Below the pieces are notes generated by a model. That model searched no databases, had not been told where the DNA came from, and worked only from the letters and a program-made list of their open reading frames with translations. Positions 43,510 to 49,026 of a stretch of 49,026 nucleotides of DNA are shown here, piece by piece. The DNA lies in assembly GCA_012518275.1 (NCBI GenBank), contig JAAYSS010000062.1:1-49026 (forward strand), read 5' to 3'. The translations under genes were made by a program, and so were the position numbers. The DNA is from Bacteroidales bacterium. GTDB taxonomy: Bacteria; Bacteroidota; Bacteroidia; Bacteroidales; Paludibacteraceae. Every line of letters starts with the position of its first letter. Positions within the stretch are counted from its first letter, which is position 1.

Positions 43510-43526
43510 ATGTTTTTTACGAGCAG

Positions 43527-44501
43527 CTATTGATAGAGTGTTCCCGAATTTATTATTGGTTGTGCATTTTCTTGTCCGCAGAGCACTACCATCAGATTAC
43601 TGACCATAGCAGCTTTTTTCGCTTCGTCAAGTTCAACGATTCCGTCATTTTCAAATTTGCGGAGTGCGAGTTCTACCATTCCTACAGCTCCTTCAACAAT
43701 TTTTTCGCGGGCGGCAATGATGGCACCGGCTTGCTGGCGACGAAGCATCACAGCGGCAATCTCGGGAGCGTAAGCAATGTAGTTGATGCGTGCTTCAAGC
43801 ACTTCAATGCCGGCAATTTTCAATCTCTCGTTAATTTGATTTTCGAGTAATTCATTAATTTCATCACCACCGGAACGGAGCGTAAGAGCATCATTGGACA
43901 TATCATCGCTACTCATATGGTCATAAGGATACATTCCGGCTACATTACGCAGCGCTGCTTCGCTCTGAATCTGGACAAAATTTTCATAAGCCTTCATTTT
44001 TACGTTCACGTTGTCGGAAGTCGTTCCGGGCCCACTTGTTGCCATCGAAGCATTGTCCACGTCAAAAGAAGCTTTGTAAGTGTCAACCACTTTCCAAACT
44101 ACCACCATTCCGATCAGGATCGGATTACCCGATTTATCGTTCACTTTTATAGGCTCGGCGTCCAAATTGCGGGCGCGTAGCGTCAGTTTTTTCTTTGAAT
44201 AAAAAGGATTCACCCAAAAGAACCCATTTTCTTTCACCGTTCCCTTATATTTTCCAAAAAACAGCATCACACGAGCTTCATTTGGCTCAATCTGCATGAA
44301 TCCGACAAAGGCGAGTAATGTCCATAAAAAAACGATAATGCTTGAAATCACAAAGAAAACCGCCAATCCCGGGCTAAGGCGAGTGCTTTCCGCTGTCCAT
44401 ATAAAAAGCGAAATAGAGCCTATCAATAATAACAGATTAAGAATAAGAATTGGAATTCCGGCAAGTTTAATGCCTTCAAATTTAGATTCGTGCTTTTTCA
44501 T
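43527..44501 (-). CDS. SPFH/Band 7 family membrane protein
   Basis: 324 residues. Two membrane helices (about 13-36 and 45-69) are followed by the SPFH domain: QIEPNEARVMLFFGKYKGTVKENGFFWVNPF, RARNLDAEPIKVNDKSGNPILIG, VVWKVVDTYKASFDVD, and a C-terminal coiled-coil with VMLRRQQAGAIIAAREKIVEGAVGMVELAL. SPFH proteins form ring-like assemblies and define membrane domains. The role of this branch is not known to me. Residues 208-215 hold the motif DALTLRSGGDEI. An Arc-like regulator usually accompanies it, here apparently eroded. It has one of the best promoters in the window. Confidence 0.9.
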   Translation of the reverse strand: MKKHESKFEGIKLAGIPILILNLLLLIGSISLFIWTAESTRLSPGLAVFFVISSIIVFLWTLLAFVGFMQIEPNEARVMLFFGKYKGTVKENGFFWVNPFYSKKKLTLRARNLDAEPIKVNDKSGNPILIGMVVVWKVVDTYKASFDVDNASMATSGPGTTSDNVNVKMKAYENFVQIQSEAALRNVAGMYPYDHMSSDDMSNDALTLRSGGDEINELLENQINERLKIAGIEVLEARINYIAYAPEIAAVMLRRQQAGAIIAAREKIVEGAVGMVELALRKFENDGIVELDEAKKAAMVSNLMVVLCGQENAQPIINSGTLYQ

Positions 44502-44536
44502 AAAGTATTTGTATAATTTTATTGTTTAATATTTTA

Positions 44537-44567
44537 CAAAGATATAATACAATCTCTATTAATTCAA
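44537..44567 (-). promoter_or_regulatory. SPFH gene promoter
   Basis: On the minus strand TTG (44565-44567), 20 nt, TATCTTTG (44537-44544), 35 nt before the ATG at 44501. Complete -33/-7 arrangement with normal spacing. Confidence 0.65.
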
Positions 44568-44584
44568 GCGTTCTTTTCAAAAAA

Positions 44585-44616
44585 AAATAGGAACCGTCAA
44601 AAGAGAGTTCCTATTT
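44585..44616 (-). terminator. Terminator behind the GlsB-like gene
   Basis: AAATAGGAAC (44585-44594) pairs with GTTCCTATTT (44607-44616), 10 bp, 12-nt loop. The minus strand continues with a T-run; on the plus strand TTTTT follows too, so it may work both ways. It lies 29 nt behind the stop at 44646 and just before the SPFH promoter. Confidence 0.7.
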
Positions 44617-44645
44617 GATAATTTTTCTTTAAGTATTTAAGCGTT

Positions 44646-44885
44646 CTACTTTTTAAATAACGATAAAATCCATAAGAACAACACTGCACCTATGGTGGCG
44701 GTAATCAGGTTTCCCCAAATTCCACTTGTGCTGATGCCCAGCAATCCAAATACCCAGCCGCCTAAAAGACCGCCAACAATTCCCACCAGCAGATTAACAA
44801 GAATGCCGAACCCGCCACCTTTCATAATTTTACCGGCTAAAAAGCCAGCTACGATTCCGATAAGAATGTACCACAGAAAATTCAT
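44646..44885 (-). CDS. GlsB/YeaQ/YmgE family membrane protein
   Basis: 79 residues, three glycine-rich membrane helices (about 3-21, 26-47, 56-76) with IGIVAGFLAGKIMKGGGFGILVNLLVGIVGG between the first two. This is the pattern of the transglycosylase-associated or GlsB/YeaQ family of small stress-linked inner membrane proteins. The molecular function is not established. It is a single gene, separated from the SPFH gene by a terminator and a promoter. Confidence 0.88.
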   Translation of the reverse strand: MNFLWYILIGIVAGFLAGKIMKGGGFGILVNLLVGIVGGLLGGWVFGLLGISTSGIWGNLITATIGAVLFLWILSLFKK

Positions 44886-45213
44886 TTTAAATAATTTTTT
44901 AAAAGTTAGTAATAGAAACTATAATCTAAAACAAAGAAAGGTTAAGAAATGTTCTATAAATTGAATAATTATTTGTTAAAACATAACTAAATTGTACCGG
45001 CATCGAGTTTATCTAGAACCACATAAATCTGCTTATTTTTTAACAGGTTCTACAAACAAGTTAATATTTGGTTAATTTACTATTACAAAACTGTAAAATT
45101 TACAGAATAAGTTCTAATTTGAAGATTTTCTATCTTATTTTTTCCGAACTTTCAAGGAATTTTTTCTCGTATTATTCTTTAAACGAAATATTAGGTTTGA
45201 GATTTTTTTGATT
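44886..45213. other. Intergenic gap before the glycosyltransferase gene
   Basis: 328 bp, AT-rich, no open reading frame and no clear hairpin. It should contain the promoters of the two divergent genes on its sides, but I see no perfect TAnnTTTG at a suitable distance; TAATTTG near 45116 is one base short. Confidence 0.4.
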
Positions 45214-46422
45214 ATGGAAAAAAAGAAGAGGAAGCAAGAATTTAGAAAGAGGGATAAGTTGAGCAAAGCAATCGGATTATTTAATGATAGTTATCCGCCT
45301 GTAATGGATGGCGTAGCTATGACTACATACAATTACGCATATTGGATGAGTAAAAAAGGTGAAAACATAAAAGTAATCACTCCAAAAACTTCAACACAAG
45401 TTTTTGACGAAGATTTTGAAGTATTGCGTTATGCGTCACTTCCACTATTCAGTAGAAAGCCATACCGTTTTGGAATGCCTTATGTTGACATTCAGTTCCT
45501 AAATAAGCTTTTTTTCAAATCAAAATTTAAACTTGTACACGCACATTGTCCTTTTTCTTCCGGATATATGGCACTATATATTTCAAGAATTCAAAAAATT
45601 CCATTAGTAGCTACATTTCACTCTAAGTATAGGGATGATTTTGAACGAGCTATGAAGTCTCGCAAGGCTGCAACTGCAATTCTAAAAACTGTGATGCCGT
45701 TTTTTGATTGGGCTGACGAGGTGTGGATTCCGCAGGCGTCAGTAGAAGATACCATCCGTGAATATGGCTATAAAGGGAAAGTAGAAGTGGTAAATAACGG
45801 AACTGATTTAACGCCAGACGAACCGATTGAGAAAGTGAAGTCTGCCGCAAGAGAAAAATTAGGTATCAGCAAAACCGATATGGTTTTCTTATTTGTCGGG
45901 CAACATATTTGGGAAAAAAACATAGCAATTATTATACAAGCGCTTGATTTATTGAGAGATATGTCGTATAGAATGTATTTTGTCGGAACAGGTTATGCTG
46001 CTGAAGAAATGAGACAGATGGTAAAAGCGAGAAATTTAGAGTACAAAATATTTTTTACCGGAAGTGTTTATGATAGAGAGCAACTTAAAAATCTTTATGC
46101 AGCAGCCGATTTGTTTCTTTTCCCTTCTATTTACGATAATGCTCCGCTCGTTGTGCGTGAAGCTGCTGCACTTCATACGCCATCAGTAGTTACTGCAGGA
46201 TCGAGCACTTCGGAAATAATTACCGACAACGTAAATGGGTTTTTGACAGAAAACAGCCCAGAAGCGCTGGCTGAAAAAATACGTTCAATCAGTGAAAACA
46301 AAGAAATAATTTCTATTGTAGGTGAAAATGCTTCCAAAACCATTGCTCGATCGTGGGAAAGCATTGCAGAAGAAGTGTTAGATAGATATAACCATTTAAT
46401 TGCACGTAAAAGCCAAAAGTAG
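45214..46422 (+). CDS. Glycosyltransferase family 4 protein
   Basis: 402 residues from the ATG at 45214; the TTG at 45208 adds two residues and is less likely. GT-B fold: the N-terminal half has IGLFNDSYPPVMDGVAMTTYNYA and VHAHCPFSSGYMAL, with ATFHSKYRDDFERA; the C-terminal half has VNNGTD, FVGQHIWEKN, FTGSVYDREQLKNLYAAADLFLFPS and DNAPLVVREAAALHTPSVV for the nucleotide-sugar. The start DSYPP-x-x-DGV and the FHSKYRD stretch resemble diacylglycerol or phosphatidylinositol glycosyltransferases, so a glycolipid product is possible (inference). The N-terminus is strongly basic. Single gene. Confidence 0.88.
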   Translation: MEKKKRKQEFRKRDKLSKAIGLFNDSYPPVMDGVAMTTYNYAYWMSKKGENIKVITPKTSTQVFDEDFEVLRYASLPLFSRKPYRFGMPYVDIQFLNKLFFKSKFKLVHAHCPFSSGYMALYISRIQKIPLVATFHSKYRDDFERAMKSRKAATAILKTVMPFFDWADEVWIPQASVEDTIREYGYKGKVEVVNNGTDLTPDEPIEKVKSAAREKLGISKTDMVFLFVGQHIWEKNIAIIIQALDLLRDMSYRMYFVGTGYAAEEMRQMVKARNLEYKIFFTGSVYDREQLKNLYAAADLFLFPSIYDNAPLVVREAAALHTPSVVTAGSSTSEIITDNVNGFLTENSPEALAEKIRSISENKEIISIVGENASKTIARSWESIAEEVLDRYNHLIARKSQK

Positions 46423-46694
46423 AATTCATTCAATTCAAAAAATCTTCTTCATAATAATTCAAAGGTACGTAATTCTAAGCAAAATTGACGGATTATTACC
46501 TTTTTATTTTCTCACCATAAAGTTTGATTTGCAGGATAATCAGTTATTATCTATTTTTGTTTTTCGGTGTAATCACTATTTTCGGGATGATAAACAAATC
46601 GCTTGAAAAAATGGGAATAGGTTTATTGTGAGAAAGTTTAAGGTGATTTGTCTTATGTTTTCATACCAATAATTATTAAAAATCAAATACAATA

Positions 46695-48344
46695 ATGTCT
46701 AAAAAGAATCTACTAATCACATTCGCATTTGTATTATTAGCTATACCGACGTGGTCTTGCACCAATTTTCTGGTAGGGAAAAAAGCCACAATTGACGGTT
46801 CAACCTTTATCTCTTATGCAGCCGATTCATATTATCTTTTCGGGGCGCTATATCATTACCCTGCATCGACCTATCCTGCCGAAGCTATGCTTGATATCTT
46901 TGAATGGGACTCCGGGAAATATCTCGGGAAAATAAAACAAGCTTCTCAAACTTACAATGTAATCGGAAACATCAACGAACATCAGGTTGCCATTGGTGAA
47001 ACTACTTTTGGCGGACGCGAAGAGCTGATTGACACAACGGGAATCATGGACTACGGCAGCTTGATGTACATCGCACTGCAACGCTCGCGTACAGCCCGCG
47101 AAGCAATCAAAGTAATTACCAATCTGGTGGCGGAATACGGTTACTACAGCTCTGGCGAATCATTCTCCATTGCTGACCCTAATGAAGTTTGGATACTTGA
47201 AATTATTGGAAAAGGTACCGAAAACAAAGGTGCCGTATGGGTTGCTTTGCGGCTTCCGGATGATTGTATTTCAGCTCATGCCAATCAAGCACGAATTACT
47301 ACTATTCCTTTCGATGATAAAGAGAACTGTATGTATTCGCCTGACGTGGTTTCATTTGCTCGTGAAAAAGGCTATTTCAAGGGGAAAGACAGCGAATTTA
47401 GCTTTTCAGATGTGTATAATCCGCTCGATTATTCGGGGTTGCGTATTTGTGAAGCACGTGTATGGTCGTTTTTCAAAAATGCAAACAAATCGATGCATGA
47501 TTACATTACTTACGTAAAAGGTGAAACAAAAGAGCGGATGCCACTTTGGATAAAACCCGACCGTAAGTTGAGCGTGAATGATCTGAAAGCATTTATGCGC
47601 GATATGTACGAAGGTACTGAATTTGATATGACCAAAGGCGTTGGTGCAGGAACATTTGGAAGCAAACTCCGGCATAGTCCGCTCACTTTTAAAGTAGATG
47701 GCGTGGAATATGGACACGAACGACCCATTGCTACACAACAAACCGGTTTTTCTTTTGTTGCGCAACTTCGTAGCTGGCTACCGAACCATATTGGCGGTAT
47801 TCTCTGGTTTGGAGTAGATGATGCAGCCAGCACGGTGTATGTCCCCATTTTTTGTAGCACAAACAAGGTGCCTTGGTGTTTCGATAAAAAAAACGGAAGC
47901 TTGCTTGATTATTCGCCCACTTCGGCTTTCTGGACATTTAATTTTGTTTCTAATTACGCTTACAGCAAATACTTACCCATGATGCAAGACATCAAAAAGA
48001 AACAGCGTGAGCTCGAAGTGTCTTTTGAAAGAGAATTGCCCGAAATTGAAGCAAAAGCCAAATCCATGTCCGAGATTCAAGCTCAAAATTACCTGACGGA
48101 TTACAGTGTAAATGCCGCAGAAATGACTAATATGGCATGGAAACGATTGGGAGAATTCCTTCTTGTAAAATATCTCGATGGAAACATCAAGAAAGAAGTA
48201 GATGGAAAATTCACTAAAAATGAACAGGGTTTACCACCCACAATTATTCGTGCAGGTTATCCGGAAGAAACTCAGCGTGAAATGATTCGAGAAAATCCAG
48301 AATTAAGACATAAAACGCAAGAAGAATTAGGAAAAAGAAAATAA
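46695..48344 (+). CDS. C69 family dipeptidase
   Basis: 549 residues. A signal peptide (about 1-21) ends directly before Cys22, which starts the segment CTNFLVGKKATIDGSTFISY, the N-terminal-nucleophile site of C69 dipeptidases. The exposed Cys after signal removal would be the catalytic residue. Other family features are NVIGNINEHQVAIGETTFGGREEL, EAIKVITNLVAEYGYYSSGESFSIAD, and the C-terminal SAFWTFNFVSNYAYSKY. It should act in the periplasm on dipeptides, as PepD-like enzymes of peptide-fermenting Bacteroidales do. Position and signal could also suggest a lipoprotein, but no lipobox fits. Single gene. Confidence 0.9.
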   Translation: MSKKNLLITFAFVLLAIPTWSCTNFLVGKKATIDGSTFISYAADSYYLFGALYHYPASTYPAEAMLDIFEWDSGKYLGKIKQASQTYNVIGNINEHQVAIGETTFGGREELIDTTGIMDYGSLMYIALQRSRTAREAIKVITNLVAEYGYYSSGESFSIADPNEVWILEIIGKGTENKGAVWVALRLPDDCISAHANQARITTIPFDDKENCMYSPDVVSFAREKGYFKGKDSEFSFSDVYNPLDYSGLRICEARVWSFFKNANKSMHDYITYVKGETKERMPLWIKPDRKLSVNDLKAFMRDMYEGTEFDMTKGVGAGTFGSKLRHSPLTFKVDGVEYGHERPIATQQTGFSFVAQLRSWLPNHIGGILWFGVDDAASTVYVPIFCSTNKVPWCFDKKNGSLLDYSPTSAFWTFNFVSNYAYSKYLPMMQDIKKKQRELEVSFERELPEIEAKAKSMSEIQAQNYLTDYSVNAAEMTNMAWKRLGEFLLVKYLDGNIKKEVDGKFTKNEQGLPPTIIRAGYPEETQREMIRENPELRHKTQEELGKRK

Positions 48345-48353
48345 TGAAATAAA

Positions 48354-48385
48354 AAAACAGCGAAACTAAATTGCTTCGCTGTTTT
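48354..48385. terminator. Bidirectional terminator between the C69 gene and the Ser/Arg-rich gene
   Basis: AAAACAGCGAA (48354-48364) pairs with TTCGCTGTTTT (48375-48385), 11 bp, 10-nt loop. The stem ends in four Ts on the plus strand, and on the minus strand a run of seven Ts overlaps its end. It lies 9 nt behind the C69 stop and 23 nt behind the stop of the convergent gene. Confidence 0.75.
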
Positions 48386-48408
48386 GACAAAAGTATTTAA
48401 CTTAAATG

Positions 48409-49026
48409 TTATCTTCTTGAACTTCTAGAACTGCTTCGTCCGCTACTACGCATACCACCATATGAAGAAGAACTTCTGCTTGGCGCACTATAGGTACTAC
48501 TACTTCTAGAGCTACTTCTGCTCGGTGTACTGTAAGTGCTACTACCCCTTGAGCTGCTTCTGCTTGGGGTTCTGTAAGTACCACTATTTCTTGAACTACT
48601 TCTGTTCGGTGTGCTGTAGGTTTTATTACTTCTTGAGTTTGAACTACTGCGATTCGGAGTACTGTATGATCCTCTGTTTGAATTTCTATTCGGAGTGTTT
48701 ACCGATGATTTCCTTTTATTGCTTCTTGGGGTTACAGTAGTACCTCTTGTAGAATTACTACGAGTTGGTGTACTGTATGTGCCTCGGTTAGTGGTATTAA
48801 CGCTTCCTCTAGAATTTGATCGAACATTACTGTTATTTCTTACAGTGCCTTGTGAGCGAGTAGTATTATTCGAACGCTGGTTTCCGTAAGTGCTTCTGTT
48901 TCTACTGCGAGTAGCATTCCATTGGTCTGCACTTCTTACCGCACGACTATTGCGGTTTATCTCGGTATTACTTCTAGTTTGAGCATTGGAACGGGTTCCC
49001 ATTTCAGATCTTCGATTTGTTCTTGC
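48409..49026 (-). CDS. Ser/Arg/Asn-rich low-complexity protein, N-terminus beyond the window
   Basis: At least 205 residues are visible. An ATG lies at 49002, but the frame stays open to the right edge with the same composition (RTNRRSE before it), so the real start is probably outside. The whole visible part is Ser, Arg, Asn and Thr, ending in RSSGRSSSRSSRR. Near the C-terminus four tandem 14-residue units occur (residues 128-183 counted from 49002), each starting TY-x-T/A-P-x-R-SSS. I recognise no fold; the chain should be disordered and highly basic. It might be a surface, spore-coat-like or nucleic-acid-binding tail of a larger protein. The function is unknown. Confidence 0.7.
   Translation of the reverse strand, partial: ARTNRRSEMGTRSNAQTRSNTEINRNSRAVRSADQWNATRSRNRSTYGNQRSNNTTRSQGTVRNNSNVRSNSRGSVNTTNRGTYSTPTRSNSTRGTTVTPRSNKRKSSVNTPNRNSNRGSYSTPNRSSSNSRSNKTYSTPNRSSSRNSGTYRTPSRSSSRGSSTYSTPSRSSSRSSSTYSAPSRSSSSYGGMRSSGRSSSRSSRR
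48454..48621 (-). repeat. Four tandem 42-bp coding repeats
   Basis: 168 bp made of four 42-bp units, each coding for a 14-residue motif TYSTP-x-RSSSR-x-S-x or close to it, within the Ser/Arg-rich gene. The units differ mostly at third codon positions and a few residues, so the copies are not brand new. Confidence 0.75.

Noticed and set aside
43476-43850. Plus-strand frame of 124 codons opposite the SPFH gene
   Set aside because: Antisense to the conserved SPFH C-terminal region, with a composition typical of a shadow frame.
46400-46606. A 68-codon plus-strand frame behind the glycosyltransferase
   Set aside because: It overlaps the end of the glycosyltransferase gene, is rich in Phe/Ile/Tyr as random AT-rich DNA would be, and has no plausible domain.
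1-49026. tRNA genes, rRNA genes, CRISPR arrays, insertion sequences
   Set aside because: No cloverleaf with a GGTTCGA-type T-loop, no rRNA sequence, no regularly spaced repeats with unique spacers, and no transposase frame or terminal inverted repeats were seen.

Overview
The window looks like a piece of chromosome from a Bacteroidota bacterium, most likely order Bacteroidales. The DNA is AT-rich. Several predicted proteins belong to families I know almost only from this phylum (DUF4251-, DUF4296-, DUF4831-, DUF4834- and DUF5686-like). Start codons lack Shine-Dalgarno motifs, and perfect copies of the Bacteroidota -7 promoter element TAnnTTTG lie a short distance before many starts. I see no phage, insertion sequence, CRISPR array, rRNA or tRNA; this is mostly housekeeping DNA.

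Layout. 1-11.3 kb: end of a DUF4251-like lipoprotein, an SDR oxidoreductase, nadA with nadX (NAD synthesis from aspartate), a dehydrogenase-fold protein without its catalytic residues, a U32 protein, dusB, an unlisted 59-residue basic protein, tsaE, uvrC and mnmG. A perfect 18-bp palindrome matching the chromosomal centromere site parS lies between mnmG and uvrC. 11.4-17.7 kb: a small membrane protein, asd, a secreted lamin-tail protein and a run of four FKBP-type genes closed by a strong terminator. 17.8-25.6 kb: copper ATPase plus copper chaperone, topA, a DUF4831-like protein and a TGS-domain nucleoside kinase. 25.7-30.6 kb: a DUF5686-like protein, recO and valS. 30.7-34.7 kb: a macro-like protein, ogt, a nitroreductase, a fructosamine-kinase-family protein, a DUF4834-like protein and metF. 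34.8-37.3 kb: argR, a GNAT acetyltransferase and argG. 37.8-43.3 kb: ileS, a zinc-less DksA/TraR-like protein, lspA and a DUF4296-like lipoprotein. 43.3-49.0 kb: an eroded ribbon-helix-helix gene, an SPFH protein, a GlsB-like membrane protein, a glycosyltransferase, a C69 dipeptidase and the end of a Ser/Arg-rich repeat protein.

Themes. Translation and tRNA maturation dominate (dusB, U32, tsaE, mnmG, valS, ileS). Envelope folding and lipoprotein processing come next (FKBP lipoproteins, lspA, DUF4296). Amino-acid and cofactor synthesis is spread through the window (nadA/nadX, asd, metF, argR/argG).

The best leads are the parS site; an IleRS of the second type carrying a swapped G-x-H-H signature; an FKBP-family lipoprotein that has lost its catalytic domain next to an intact paralog; the GNAT enzyme inside the arginine locus; a possible structured RNA upstream of ileS; and the frameshifted gene behind SPFH. 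I did not find a convincing wholly new multi-gene system. All family assignments are by eye; no database search was run.
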